64,000 bases of DNA from Lepus europaeus (GCF_033115175.1 NC_084827.1:178127401-178191400); one strand, 5' to 3'. Numbered from the stretch's first letter, positions 34,093 to 46,900 are shown. Numbers and translations are program-made. Notes: a model not told the origin generated them from the letters alone.

Positions 34093-34097
<5 letters not shown>

Positions 34098-34140
<43 letters not shown>

Positions 34141-34150
34141 CACACACACA
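34098..34150. repeat. (CT)n / (CA)n microsatellite
   Basis: About 38 bp of CT repeats followed by a short CA run, roughly 100 bp upstream of UGT1A constant exon 2. Confidence 0.95.
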
Positions 34151-34245
34151 GAGACTTTTAATCACATTCTTAAGAGGAAGATACCTAGTTCATAGCTTAA
34201 GGTCTATGGTTCCCAAATTAACCAGGTATTTTTCTTTGCCTCTAG

Positions 34246-34416
<171 letters not shown>

Positions 34417-34449
34417 TAGGCGTTCAAACCAAACTTCCAGTATCTAAAT

Positions 34450-34760
34450 GAATTCCCTTACAGGTCAGCATCCCTGATCCAAAAATACAAGATCCAAAAT
34501 GCTCCAAAATCCCAAACTTGTTGAGCACTAACATGATGCCACAAATGGAAAATTTCATGCCTGACTTCATGTGTGAGGTCACAGTCCAGGCTCAGGTGCA
34601 CTGAAAATATTGCATAAAATCACCTTCAAACCATGTGTATCAGGTGTACACAAAACACAAGCAACTTTCACGTTCAGACCTGGGTCTCATCTCCAAGATA
34701 TCTCATTGTAGCTAGGAAAAGTATTTCAAAATCAGAAACACTTTTGTCCCCAAACATGGA
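34450..34760. mobile_element. DNA-transposon-like sequence in UGT1A intron 2
   Basis: 'tcagcatccctgatccaaaa' and 'gatccaaaatgctccaaaatccc' match a familiar mammalian interspersed repeat with such terminal sequence. I cannot name the family with certainty. Confidence 0.4.
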
Positions 34761-35014
34761 GGAGGAGCGAGCCTCACCTTGTAGTTGGAAACTTAGACTT
34801 GAGTTTTTCCTGCCTCTTCCCATCTATTAGCCCAGAGTTCTGTTTTGTTAAGATCATATTATGATTAAGGCATTTCACGATCTTACCTTTCATATTTTTT
34901 ATTTTTCCTATTTAAAAATTTTAATTTTACATATTAATAGGGTATAGAAGGTTAACACATATATTCAGTCTGTGAGGACAGATAAGGTTAGTTAACATTT
35001 ATACTTCCGTAAAA

Positions 35015-35325
35015 AATTAAAAGCATTTATTTATTTAGAAAGGCCAAGAGAGAAGGAGAGAGAAAGAGAAAGCGAGATCTCCTATCTGCCAGTTCACTCC
35101 CCAGATGGCTGCAACAGCCAGGACTGGGCCAGACTAAAGCCAAGAGCTGGGAATTTAATCCAGGTCTCCCACATGGATGGCAAGGACCCAACGACTGGAG
35201 CCATCACCTGTTGCCTTCCATTAGCAGGAAGCTGGAATGGAGAGTGGAGCCAGGTACCCTGCTGTGGGCTGTAGGCATCTCAAACAGTGGCTGAATCTCT
35301 GTGCCAAGCACTTGCCTCTTCTTAT
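35015..35325 (-). mobile_element. Old C-repeat SINE, antisense
   Basis: 'aaaagcatttatttatttagaaaggcc' through 'ctgccagttcactccccagatggctgc' to 'tgtgccaagcacttgcctc'. Confidence 0.85.
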
Positions 35326-35344
35326 GCATTTAAAAACCATTTGG

Positions 35345-35668
35345 GGGCCAGTGTTGTGGCACAGTAGGTTAAGCCACTGCCTATGGTGCTGGCTTCCCAT
35401 ACAGGAGCACCAGTTCAAGTCCTGACTGTTCTGCTTCTGTTCCAGCTCCCTGTAAATGCACCTGGGAAGGCAGAAGAAGATGGCCTGTGTGCCCGAATCC
35501 CTGCTACTCACATGGGACACCTAGACAGAGTCCCAGGCTCCTGGCTTCAGTCTGGCCCAACCAGACTGTAGTCCTCTGCAGAGTGAACCAGCAGATGAAA
35601 GATCTCTCTGTGTCTCTCCCTCTCTCTGTGTCACTCTGCCTTTCAAATAAGTAAATCTTCAAAAAATG
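35345..35668 (+). mobile_element. C-repeat SINE, sense
   Basis: 'ggggccagtgttgtggcacagtagg' to 'caaataagtaaatcttcaaaaaatg'. A (TA)n tract follows at 35706-35730. Confidence 0.92.
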
Positions 35669-35699
35669 TTATTTTGACCAATGGTAATTGTACATATTT

Positions 35700-35730
<31 letters not shown>

Positions 35731-36563
35731 ATATCTCCTTATCATATTGGGAAATTAACATTTTCTACTCCTTGTTCTTAATGATTGGCACCTTTGAACT
35801 CTCTGTCTCCTCGTAAAACCTATAATGGGTGATTACGACCTGGGGTCGCTCCTGTGCTGTGTGGCACTAGAACTTAGGCCTCTTATCTGTTTCCAGAACC
35901 CACGATCCTGCCTCCTGCATTTGCTCTCCCCACATTTGCCCTCCCCTGCACCTTTCCCAGCCTCCGATAATCACTGGTCTATGTTCAGATCAGCTGTGAG
36001 GAAGAACAGGCAGTGTTTACTTTTGGTGCCTGGCTTATTTCATGTAATGCAATGTCCTGCCATCCTGTCTGCTAGGATTTGCAACTCAGCTCTCAAGGAC
36101 TCCAGTAAGCTGTGGTCCACTTCACTTAGGAGTCTCATCCTCTCTACGAGACTCACAAGTGTATTAGGGAGAATTTATTTAAAATAAACTGACTGCCTTC
36201 CTTCATACTAAATAGAAATATTTCTTCTAAAAGTTGTTGGTTAGAAAACTGGATTTATTCCTTACATTTCAGCTTTCACAGTTCTGCTCCACCTGTTTCA
36301 TTAGGCAAACTCACCCTAGAAGTGCAGGCGTAGGGAGACCTCATAAGTACACAGCCAGATGAATTTTCACAGATTCGCCCAGCATACCCTTGAACCCAGC
36401 CCTTCAGACTAAGAATGTTGCCAGCCCGTGGAAGCCTTCCTGGTCACCAGACTGCCCGCCTTTCTGTGTTCATTCAAGGGACCCTCCTTCTAGCTACTGT
36501 AGCAATTAAAAAAAAAAAATCCTGTGTTCTTTCTTTAAGCCCTGTTCTGTTTGTCCCTGCAAG

Positions 36564-36651
36564 GTCCTGTGGCGGTACACCGGAAGTCGGCCATCGAATC
36601 TTGCCAAGAACACGATCCTTGTCAAGTGGCTACCCCAAAACGATCTGCTCG
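36564..36651 (+). CDS. UGT1A: UGT1A constant exon 3
   Basis: An 88 nt exon starting [16 protein letters not shown] and ending WLPQNDLL plus one base. The acceptor is 'gtccctgcaag' and the donor GTATGT. Its length equals that of the human exon. [10 protein letters not shown], the start of the UGT signature, spans the junction with exon 4. Confidence 0.97.
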
Positions 36652-36933
36652 GTATGTTGGCTGGATCTGGCATGCAGGTCAGACCAAGCTTAAGACACTG
36701 GGCTGGGCACAGCGGTTGTAAAGGGTGGTTTAGCCTGAAAACAGCATGGCCACTGCCTCCCCCAGGCCTTTCTGTCTGGTGGGGGTGTCTCCGCCCACAC
36801 GTTCTTTTGTGAACTTTTGCAATGGTTCCATAAGGACAGCACAGAGTCCTTGCAGTGCTTTCAAAACCTACACTGTGTCAGACTGGGAAACCGTGACGTA
36901 ACCGCTGGCATCCCTTCCTGCCTTGCTTCTCAG

Positions 36934-37153
36934 GTCACCCGAAGACGCGTGCCTTCATCACGCACTCTGGCTCCCACGGTATTTATGAAGGAATATGCAA
37001 CGGCGTTCCCATGGTGATGCTGCCCTTGTTTGGCGACCAGATGGACAACGCGAAGCGCATAGAGACCCGTGGGGCTGGGGTGACCCTGAACGTCCTTGAA
37101 ATGACCTCTGATGACCTAGCGAATGCCCTAAAAACAGTCATCAATGACAAAAG
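36934..37153 (+). CDS. UGT1A: UGT1A constant exon 4
   Basis: A 220 nt exon encoding [19 protein letters not shown], then [19 protein letters not shown] and [10 protein letters not shown]. This is the core of the UGT signature; the GDQ motif and the preceding THSGSHG are the sugar-nucleotide contacts known in the family. The acceptor is 'ccttgcttctcag' and the donor GTAAGA. It ends with two bases of a Ser codon, completed by exon 5. Confidence 0.97.
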
Positions 37154-37784
37154 GTAAGAGATATGTAAAGGGCAATGCTCCCTGTATTTTGGCCATGATT
37201 TTAATGATAAATATTCTAGGGTAAAAACAAATACATAAAAGTCTAGATTTATAAATAAGATCACATGGGTGATGTTATTATTCACTTTATGAAAGGATCC
37301 TTTAGTTCCTATGTTATTATCAGAATAGCTATATATTATCAGAATAATATCTACATATTATCAGAATGTATTTAAAATGTTATTTCCCATGATTGACTTA
37401 AAAATGTAATTTATAAAAATAATGTCACCATGATGGACATAAGGTTCTGCAAAGAGAGAAGCACTCAACTACAAGGAGCATAGAGTTCACAGGAGAAGAA
37501 CACAAAGGGGCTTAGGAGTGCAGCTTTTCCCAGGACTGGAACTCGTAAGAACTTTGTCCATGGGAGTCTATAAATGGGGCAGTCATGTGATATCACAAAG
37601 GCTTAGAGTAAGAGCAAAGACAAATTTGTTCAGATGTGGCCCTGAAAACTGTTTAAAGACAGCCGTCATCAGAGCACATTGTCCTTGCGTAAAACGTATC
37701 ACACTGCTGTCAAACTCACCGTGAACAGGCTCATCCAAACCTGAGAAGAACTGATGGCCGTTGGGGCATTTCGTCCAACAACAG

Positions 37785-39860
37785 TGTGTGTGTGCGCATA
37801 CATTTGTGCATGCCGTGTGTGTGTGCATCTGTGTGTGTCCATGCATGTGTGTGTGTACATTGTGTGGACACATAGTGGTGTGCCCATGCATGTGTGTGTG
37901 CATCTGTGTGTGTCCATGCATGGTGTGTGTCCATTGTGTGGACACATAGTGGTGAGCCCATGCATGGTGTGTGTCCATTGTGTGGACACATAGTATGTGT
38001 GCCCATGCGTGTGTGTGTGCATCTGTGTGTGTCCATGCATGGTGTGTGTCCATTGTGTGGACACATAGTGGTGTGCCCATGCGTGTGTGTGTGCATCTGT
38101 GTGTGTCCATGCATGGTGTGTGTCCATTGTGTGGACACATAGTATGTGTGCCCATGCATGTGTGTGTGCATCTGTGTGTGTCCATGCATGGTGTGTGTCC
38201 ATTGTGTGGACACATAGTGTGTGTGCCCATGCATGTGTGTGTGCATCTGTGTGTGTCCATGCATGGTGTGTGTCCATTGTGTGGACACATAGTGGTGAGC
38301 CCATGCATGGTGTGTGTACATTGTGTGGACACATAGTGGTGTGCCCATGCATGTGTGTGTGCATCTGTGTGTGTCCATGCATGGTGTGTGTCCATTGTGT
38401 GGACACATAGTGTGTGTGCCCATGCGTGTGTGTGCATCTGTGTGTGTCCATGCATGGTGTGTGTCCATTGTGTGGACACATAGTATGTGTGCCCATGCAT
38501 GTGTGTGTGCATATGTGTGTGTCCATGCATGGTGTGTGTCCATTGTGTGGACACATAGTGGTGAGCCCATGCATGTGTGTGTGCATCTGTGTGTGTCCAT
38601 GCATGGTGTGTGTCCATTGTGTGGACACATAGTGTGTGTGCCCATGCATGTGTGTGTGCATCTGTGTGTGTCCATGCATGGTGTGTGTCCATTGTGTGGA
38701 CACATAGTGGTGAGCCCATGCGTGTGTGTGTGCATCTGTGTGTGTCCATGCATGGTGTGTGTCCATTGTGTGGACACATAGTGGTGTGCCCATGCGTGTG
38801 TGTGTGCATCTGTGTGTGTCCATGCATGGTGTGTGTCCATTGTGTGGACACATAGTGGTGTGCCCATGCGTGTGTGTGTGCATCTGTGTGTGTCCATGCA
38901 TGGTGTGTGTCCATTGTGTGGACACATAGTATGTGTGCCCATGCATGTGTGTGTGCATCTGTGTGTGTCCATGCATGGTGTGTGTCCATTGTGTGGACAC
39001 ATAGTGTGTGTGCCCATGCATGTGTGTGTGCATCTGTGTGTGTCCATGCATGGTGTGTGTCCATTGTGTGGACACATAGTGGTGAGCCCATGCATGGTGT
39101 GTGTACATTGTGTGGACACATAGTGGTGTGCCCATGCATGTGTGTGTGCATCTGTGTGTGTCCATGCATGGTGTGTGTCCATTGTGTGGACACATAGTGT
39201 GTGTGCCCATGCATGTGTGTGCATCTGTGTGTGTCCATGCATGGTGTGTGTCCATTGTGTGGACACATAGTATGTGTGCCCATGCATGTGTGTGTGCATC
39301 TGTGTGTGTCCATGCATGGTGTGTGTCCATTGTGTGGACACATAGTGGTGAGCCCATGCATGTGTGTGTGCATCTGTGTGTGTCCATGCATGGTGTGTGT
39401 ACATTGTGTGGACACATAGTGTGTGTGCCCATGCGTGTGTGTGTGCATCTGTGTGTGTCCATGCATGGTGTGTGTCCATTGTGTGGACACATAGTGGTGA
39501 GCCCATGCATGTGTGTGTGCATCTGTGTGTGTCCATGCATGGTGTGTGTCCATTGTGTGGACACATAGTGTGTGTGCCCATGCGTGTGTGTGTGCATCTG
39601 TGTGTGTCCATGCATGGTGTGTGTCCATTGTGTGGACACATAGTGGTGTGCCCATGCGTGTGTGTGTGCATCTGTGTGTGTCCATGCATGGTGTGTGTCC
39701 ATTGTGTGGACACATAGTGTGTGTGCCCATGCGTGTGTGTGTGCATCTGTGTGTGTCCATGCATGGTGTGTGTACATTGTGTGGACACATAGTGGTGTGC
39801 CCATGCATGTGTGTGTGCATCTGTGTGTGTCCATGCACTTTTGTGCATGCATGTGTGTGC
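37785..39860. repeat. 74-75 bp minisatellite in UGT1A intron 4
   Basis: A tandem array of about 2.08 kb with 28 copies of the tract GGACACATAG. The unit is GTGTGTGTGCATCTGTGTGT, then GTCCATGCATGGTGTGTGTC, then CATTGTGTGGACACATAGTG and a GTGTGCCCATGCAT-like end. Variants differ at the 'tagtggtg', 'tagtatgtg', 'tagtgtgtg' and 'gtgagccc' positions, and some units are shortened. Each unit contains the palindrome CCATGCATGG and an inverted repeat TGTGTCCA-TTGTG-TGGACACA. A block of at least 695 bp from about 38087 recurs 787 bp later at 38874, so the array has a second, longer period. Long ORFs in all three minus-strand frames are a by-product of the stop-free repeat. Confidence 0.97.
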
Positions 39861-39899
39861 ATTTATCCATGTGTGTTTGTGCTTACGAGATTGCCAGGT

Positions 39900-40260
39900 G
39901 CATTGTCTGAGTCCATTTCGTTTGCTGTAACAGAAGAGCGGAGACTGGTTGATTTATAAATAGAGATTTATTAGCCAAACTGCTCTAGAGGCCGCAGTCC
40001 AAGGTTGGGGCTGTGTCTGTGAGGGCCTCGTGCTGCCTCCTCACACGGCAGAAAGGTAGGAGGGCAGGCAGCTGTGTGTGGAAGAGTAAGACGTGAGGGT
40101 CAGCTCGCTTCACAGCCACCGTGCTCATGGGGACCAGTCCAGGCCCGGGGCAGACGTCATCCCTCTTAGTGACTCAGTCCCCTCCACACCTCTCATTGCC
40201 ACTGCACTGGGGATCAAGATCAATGTGTGAGCTGTGGGGACACATTCACACCGTAGCACC
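39900..40260 (-). mobile_element. MaLR-like LTR remnant, antisense
   Basis: 'gagtccatttcgtttgctgtaacagaagag' and 'agactggttgatttataaatagagatttatt' resemble the reverse complement of a THE1/MST/MLT1 LTR 3' end. It starts directly after the minisatellite. Confidence 0.55.
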
Positions 40261-40301
40261 CTGTCACTCATCATGGCTTCCTTTGGAAAGAGACATCAGT
40301 G

Positions 40302-40705
40302 AGACTGGTGTTGTGGCATGGCAGGTGAAGCTGCCACCTGGGATGCTGGCATCCCATATGGGCACGGGTTCGAGTCCTGGCTGCTCCACTTCCAATCCAG
40401 CTCTCTGCTAATGCACCCGGGAAAAGCAACGGAAGATGGCCAAAGCACGTGGGCCCCTGCCACCTGTGTGGGAGACCCAGACCCATATGAAGCTCCAGGT
40501 TCCTGGCTTTAGCCTGTCCCAGCACTGGCCATCATGGCCAGCAGATGGAAGACCTCCCTCTCTCTCTCTCTCTCTCTCGCTCTCTCTCTCTCTTTCTCGC
40601 TCTCTATCTGGCTCGCTCTCTCTCTCTCTCTCTCTCTTCCTCGCTCTCTCTCGCTATCTCTCCCTCTCTCTTTGTAGCTCTGACTTTCAAATAAATAAAT
40701 CTTAG
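40302..40705 (+). mobile_element. C-repeat SINE with expanded CT tract
   Basis: 'agactggtgttgtggcatggcagg' to 'caaataaataaatcttaga'. The internal pyrimidine tract (40556-40672) has expanded to about 115 bp of CT with CTCG interruptions. Confidence 0.92.
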
Positions 40706-41079
40706 AGAGAGAGAGAGAGAGAGACATCAGTCAGGATGTGAAAAGTGGGACTGGGTGTGTGGTGCCATTGGGTAAGAAGGGAAAGCCCACATCAGTTCAG
40801 GGTAAGTGCCCAGGGAGGCGGTGTGAGCCTCTGCCCCTCATTCCGGTTGCGCCTTCTGCACGCCTGGCTTAGCATCGTGCAGCACTGCTCATATGGCCAG
40901 TGGGAGACCTGACCTCTGCCCGGTGCTGACAACACGTTGTTACTGTAATTCCGATCAGTTGTTCAGTGGCATAGCTGGTCACCTCAAAGTGACTTGGTAG
41001 AGGTTCTCCAGGACATTATTATTTCTTGAAAACTCTGACCAATCCGCTTAGGTCGTTGCCTAACTTCAGCAATTCATTT

Positions 41080-41440
41080 TTTTTTTTTTAAGATTTATTT
41101 ATTTGAAAGGCAGAGTTGCAGAGAGGCAGAGGGAGAGAGAGAGAGGGAGAGAGGGAGAGAGAGAGAGAGGGAGAGAGAGATCTTCCATCTTCTGGTTCAC
41201 TCCCCATTTGGCCACAATAGCCAGAGCTGCGCCAATCTGAAGCCAGGAGCCAGGAGCTCCTTCTGGGTCTCCCACATGGGTGCAGGGGCCCAAGCACTTG
41301 TCTCATCTTCTGCTGATTTCCCAGGCCATAGCAGAGAGCTGGATCAGAAGTGGAGCAGCTGGGACTTGAACCGGTGCCCATATGGGATGTTGGCATTGCA
41401 AGTGGCAGCTTTACCCGCTACACCCCAGCCCCAGTCATTC
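41080..41440 (-). mobile_element. C-repeat SINE, antisense
   Basis: 'tttttttaagatttatttatttgaaaggc', a long GA tract, and the end 'cgctacaccccagccccag'. Confidence 0.93.
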
Positions 41441-42299
41441 ATTTTTGAATCATCTTTATCTGATTGTGGATCTCCATGACCCCAACAGTCTTAACTGGAA
41501 CTGTACTTACTCAAAATGAAGAGAAAAGGAAACATTTCAAAAACACTTTACCTAGACCACCAGGCCCTAGAAGGTGCTCAATAAACCTAGAATGAATGAG
41601 CAAGAGTTCCAAGAAACTCTACCTTAAGAGAAGACTTACATAAAAGGAAGACGTGTCCAGGATGGGTGGCCAGAAGCTAACATTACATGGTAATAGTACA
41701 TCCGAATAAAAGTACAGCTGCGTGTGAGGAAGACTTGGTCTGCACCAGGCCTGCCAGCGAGAGCTCGGTCTCCTCCTCCTCTTTACCTTCCTCTCCCCTC
41801 CCCTCCCCTCCCCTCCCTCCTCCTCCTCCCCCCCTTCCCTCTCTCACTGCAGCAACACCAAGGGTGGAAGCAAATCCATCTCGGATTTAGATGTTCTTAT
41901 TCAGCTATCAGCACTCTCCAGAATAAACTGGAATCCATTTTGCATTAGCAGGCTGTGTAGACACGGCCTCCTGCTGCCTGTAGCACTGGGATGGCAACGA
42001 CTGAGCTGAGCGTCTGTTGCCGCCTTGGAGTCTAAGTCTGCAGGTCAGCTTTGGCCGTGGCCACACGGGATTGCGGGGCCACACGGGATTGCTGAGCCAC
42101 ACGGGATTGCTGGTGAGCACCAGGGAGAGCAGCCAGCATTTCGGTGGCCTTCCCCTTATTTTGAAGTGTAACCACTTATATATGTTACTATAAAACAAAT
42201 TTCCTGCACAATTCTGATTTCTTTGCTCTACTGCGAAGAAAGTATAATCTCTAATTTCTGGCAAAAAATAGGAAAGAAGTTGAAAACAAGGTTCAACTA

Positions 42300-42635
42300 C
42301 TGTTTTTTAAAAAAAAGATTTTTTTTATTTGAAAGTTAGAAGGAGAGAGAGAGAGAGAGAGATTGATTGATTCATCTGTTGGTTCGTTCCCCCAGATGGC
42401 CATAATGGTGGGGGCTGAGCCAGGCCAAAGCCAGGAGCTGGGAGCCTCACCCAGGTCTCCCCTGTAGGTGCAGGGACCCAAGTACTTGGGATATCCTCCG
42501 TTGCTTTCCCCAGGTCATTAGCAGGAAGCTGGATCAGAAGGGCAGCAGTTGGGACAATGACCCAACTCCCGCATTGGATGCTGGTGTTGCAGATGACAGC
42601 TTTGCCTGCTACGCCAAATGCCAGCCTCTCAACCA
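42300..42635 (-). mobile_element. C-repeat SINE, antisense
   Basis: 'ttttttaaaaaaaagattttttttatttgaaag' to 'cctgctacgccaaatgccagcc'. Confidence 0.9.
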
Positions 42636-42654
42636 CTTTTAAATTAGAATTTTG

Positions 42655-42997
42655 GGGGCCGACGCTATGGTGCAGCAGGTTAAAGCCCTGGCCTGAAGCA
42701 CTGGCATCCCATATGGCTGCCATTTCTGGTCCCAGCTGCTCCTCTTCCAATCCAGCTCTCTGCTGTGGCCTGGGAAAGCAGTGGAAGATTGCTCAAGTCC
42801 TTGGGCCCCTGCTCCTGCTTGGGAGACCTGGAGGAAGCTCCTGGCTCCTGGCTTCGGATTGGAGCTTTGGCCGTAGCGGCCATCTGGGGAGTGAATCATC
42901 GGATGGAAGACCTCTCTCTCTCTGTCTCTCTCTCTCTCTGGCTCTCCTCTCTCTGTAATTCTTTCAAATAAATAAATAAATCTTTTAAAAAAAGAAT
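42655..42997 (+). mobile_element. C-repeat SINE, sense
   Basis: 'ggggccgacgctatggtgcagcaggtt' to 'caaataaataaataaatctttt', about 300 bp before UGT1A exon 5. Confidence 0.93.
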
Positions 42998-43301
42998 TTT
43001 GGCTTCTAGTTTCTTTTGTTTTTTCCTTCTTGTATATGTTACCTTCCCTTTTCTTTCCTTTTTCTCTCTCTCTCTCCTTTTCCCTCTCCCTCCCCCACCT
43101 CAGCAGTCATTAAATTCATATAAATTCTATTTCTTCTCTTTGGAGATACAGAACATTTATTGTGTGTGTGTGTGTTTTTTCTGGTTGTGATAGAAACAGT
43201 TTGGAAAAATCTGGTAGCATTTCTAACTGACAGCAAGCATCCAGGGAGAGTGGATCGTTGCCATGGTGTTCGGACGCTAATGCAACCATCTCTGTGTTCA
43301 G

Positions 43302-43599
43302 CTACAAGGAAAACATCATGCGCCTCTCCAGCCTGCACAAGGACCGCCCCGTGGAGCCGCTGGACCTGGCCGTGTTCTGGGTAGAGTTTGTGATGAGGCA
43401 CAAGGGGGCGCCGCACCTGCGGCCCGCCGCCCACGACCTCACCTGGTACCAGTACCACTCCCTGGACGTGATCGGCTTCCTCCTGGCCATCGTGCTGACC
43501 GTGGCCTTCGTCACCTTTAGATGCTGTGCCTTTGCCTGGGGGAAGTGCTTCGGGAAGAAGGGGCGGGTGAAGAAAGCACACAAGTCCAAGGTGCACTGA
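43302..43599 (+). CDS. UGT1A: UGT1A constant exon 5 (terminal coding exon)
   Basis: The last coding exon, 298 nt, starts [20 protein letters not shown] after the split Ser codon and ends at TGA 43597-43599. It encodes [20 protein letters not shown] and the single membrane anchor [17 protein letters not shown]. The lysine-rich cytosolic tail ends KKAHKSKVH, the ER-retention type of tail. The acceptor is 'tctgtgttcag'. With exons 2-4 it completes the 245-residue constant half, the expected family length. Confidence 0.97.
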
Positions 43600-43965
43600 G
43601 CCGGGTGAGGCTTTGATCCATTCCGAACCTGCAGTCAGTGTTAAATTCATTTGATTCTGGTTAAACAAATACTTTGCCGTAAATCAGACATCCCCACAAC
43701 TTCTTTGTTGTTGTTTTAATTAAGTTGAGAAGATGACCTTTGTGTATTTGGGCGTACTTGGAGCGGAGGAATGGTGTGGCGCTGTGTGATTTCTGACCTT
43801 GGGGGACAATGAAGCTGTTCGAATCACTGGGTGCTGTCTGTGAGGGGATCACTGATTGTGCCAAATGGATCTGAACATGAGAAAACCCCAAACTGTAGTG
43901 CCAGGCCCATGTATTTGCACAACTAAAATTTTATTAATAAATTTGTTTAATTTCTTACATGTTTT
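43600..43965 (+). other. UGT1A: UGT1A 3' untranslated region with poly(A) signal
   Basis: Unique sequence follows the stop codon. An AATAAA hexamer is at 43936-43941, about 340 bp after the stop, followed by T-rich sequence. This is the most plausible polyadenylation site; the exact cleavage point is not visible. Confidence 0.6.
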
Positions 43966-46900
43966 TCTCTTCATTGGTGTTGTGTTTATCTACAGTTGAA
44001 TTACTTTTTCCACATAGAAAAATAATGCAAGATCATGGCAAAATCTGAAAGACACACACACACACACACACGCACACCGCGTGTGCACACCTGCACACAC
44101 AGGAAAAGAAACATTGCCAGGAATCCCCTTGCCCAGGAGAACTGCTGCTGCTGTCATAGGAAACCCCGCAGAGACACCAGATCTGCTCCGTGTTGTCTGA
44201 CATTCCTTTTCCATGGCCCTGCACTCTGTCCTCGCAGTGTTTGTGGACGGCATTTAATCCACTCTCCGTGGCCAGGGGAGGCACGCTGTTGCACGGACAG
44301 ACCAGGGCTTCCTTAGCCACAACTTCCGGTGGGTTTCCCTTTCCTTGTCTTCTGTAAAAAGGGCTGCTCCAACTGTCTTTGTAGCTGTGTCTGCACAGTG
44401 CTTGTCCTTTCCGTGGGAGGGAAAGTGTGTCACAACCTGCTGCTGGCTGTGTAGACAGGGTTCCCCTAGTGAGAGGACCCCAGGGCCAGGAGGAGTCATG
44501 TAAAGTGTGTTCATCCGCTTTCTGTCACTATACCAGCACCCGAGGCAGGCTGAGTTCGCACACAAGTTTGTTTTGCTCACAGGTTTGGAGATTCGGGAGG
44601 ACTGCATCCGCTCACGCCTGGTGAGGGCTCTCTCGCTGTCACTTCATGGCAGAGGGAGATGGCGGGACCCTGACTGAGAGGAAGAGATCCCATCACCCAC
44701 AGGAAGCCAGGCAGGCTGGGTTCCTACCACCCGAGAACCTCCCACCAGGCTCCACTTAAAGGCCTACCACTTCCCACCACCACACTGAGGACCAAGCCCC
44801 ACACAGGAGCCTTTGAGGGGTGCACCCATCCATACCCAGCTCCCAGCACCAAGGAAACACTGGTGGCGGTGGTGCCTACCTGTGCGCAACTGGAGCTCAA
44901 TCCTGCTGGGGGACTCGGAGCCGGCCGAGAACACGCAGCCTTATCCCCCCCAGGGAGCAAGGCTGTTGGGTATTTGAATGCTTGGCTCTGTCAGTGGTTG
45001 GCTGAGACCCACTCTGGGGACTGCCCATTTCCTTGCACTCCGGTTGGTCACCAAGGGGACTTTAAAAGCCAGAAAGAGCCTGCAGGAGAGAAAGGCAGGT
45101 GGGCTGGAGGAGGGTGGGCCCGTGGGCCCCAAGGTGGGAGGAACAGGGGATCTGGCTGGGGCACCCCTGGCAGCTGACAGAAGACACCCCCAGCTGCAGC
45201 CACAGAGCCCCTGTCAGTGTGTGAGAGCCAAGTTCCCACTCCCTCGTCGCTGTGAAGTGCCGTCTTGAATAAGAAAGGCCTCAGTTTGATAGGCAAGAAG
45301 TGGGATCTCATCTGAAATGAGCTGTCGTTATTCTTACAGTTGATACTCGCAAGCTTGTGAGCCAGTTGTATTTATTTTTTGGAGGATGCTCCTTGCTCAT
45401 TTTTTCTGTAGGGGTGTGTTAGCCTGAGTGCCTGTGGCATTGACGAGAATCGCTCCACACCGTCAATATTTGCCCACTTGTTTCTCTTGCCTTTAGGTAT
45501 TTTTGTTGAGTCTTGTGTTTTTGTTTTGTTTGTTTTGCTTGGTGTTTTGGAAGGAGACCAGTGTCCTGCCAACATGAGGCTCGTAGCCAAGTCCGTCCCT
45601 GTTTGCTCTGGGTGCCTGCTTGCCTCTTTCCGCCTCTCAAGGCCTTTTCTGTTCCTCAGTCCCCAGACCCCTTTTGTCCCAGCCCCCAAGACCCTGTAAG
45701 ACACTGACTGTATCCTCTACCCAGAATTCCAAATGCCTGAGAGAAAGAATCTGATTGGTCCAGCTGGATCATGTGTCCACTTCTTGTCCAATCAGGAATG
45801 TTGATGAAGGGGTAACAGAGTGAGAACATGGCTGCCAGGATCCCATTCCTGTGGCCCCGTAGGTCGGGGAAGAGGGAACCCTGTGAGATGATGGGAACCC
45901 CAAAATGTGCCCACTATGTGGAGGGTGCCTCTGAGTCAGCTTCTACACATATTCCATTTTCCCATCTGTCTTGGCCCTTTCACGGGTTTGAGTTCACAGG
46001 TTTCTACAAACTCCATCTTTTCTTACTTTCCCATTAGTTTCCACAGAGCTGAGGTGGGAAGCTCAGGAGAGTGACAGCCCCTAGGAGAGGCTAATTCCGT
46101 GGATGAATTGTGAGTCTAACATTAATGTAACAATCAGGAGGAAAAAAGTATTTTCATTTGTGAAAACCAAGCACCCCGTTCTTTGCTCCCTGGCCTCGTT
46201 ACCTTGGGCTCCTCTCTTGATAATGTGTTCAGAGGCCCCGCACTCGTCATGACTCACGTACTCACAAAAGTGGCCCCTCTCTCCGTCCCTCCTGACAGCC
46301 GTGTGGCTGTGCGCTTCCTATCAGGACAAGGAATCTATGCCCCACCCCTTGAGGGCAGCATGACCTGGGGCCTGCCTTGATGGGTGCTCTTCCCAGCGTA
46401 GGCCTCAGGAGGCCTTCATAGTCTCTCCTTGTCCTCTGGAACCTTGCCCAGCTGCTCTGAGAGCAGCGTGGGCTTGCCCTGTTGCATGGCCCCAAGCACC
46501 CTGGTCACTCCAGTCACCTGTCACCTAATAGACACACAGTCCAGGTCCACAGATCTGCGCAGCTGGCCGTATGATTCTGAATGGTGCTAACTGACTAAGC
46601 TGCGAGGTGTTTGTGACCAGGAATTGCTGCATTCCCTTCTGGCTCTAAATCTGCGATCTTTCATGAGTTGGGTCTGGAGACCCTCGGAGGACAATGGCGT
46701 GTCCTACGCCCTCTATCCACAGCCACATGGCAAGCCATGCTTAGTTACACACCGTAGGCGTGTATTTCCGGTCTGTGAAACAGAATGGCAACTGTGTGAG
46801 TTGAGTGATATTTTGAAGGCCCGTGGGGAGTGGGGGAGGTAGTGCAGAGGAGCTGTGAGAGAAGGGGCGCATGGTAACTCTGCCTGTGCCTCGTCCATGT

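Noticed and set aside
37785-39860. CRISPR-like regular repeats
   Set aside because: The repeats are contiguous without unique spacers and lie in a mammalian intron.
37583-39870. Three minus-strand ORFs of 705-759 codons rich in His, Thr, Cys and Met
   Set aside because: They read through a 74-75 bp minisatellite that has no stop codon in these frames. The three frames encode the same repeated peptide, as expected when the period is not a multiple of three. There is no start context, splice logic or known domain.
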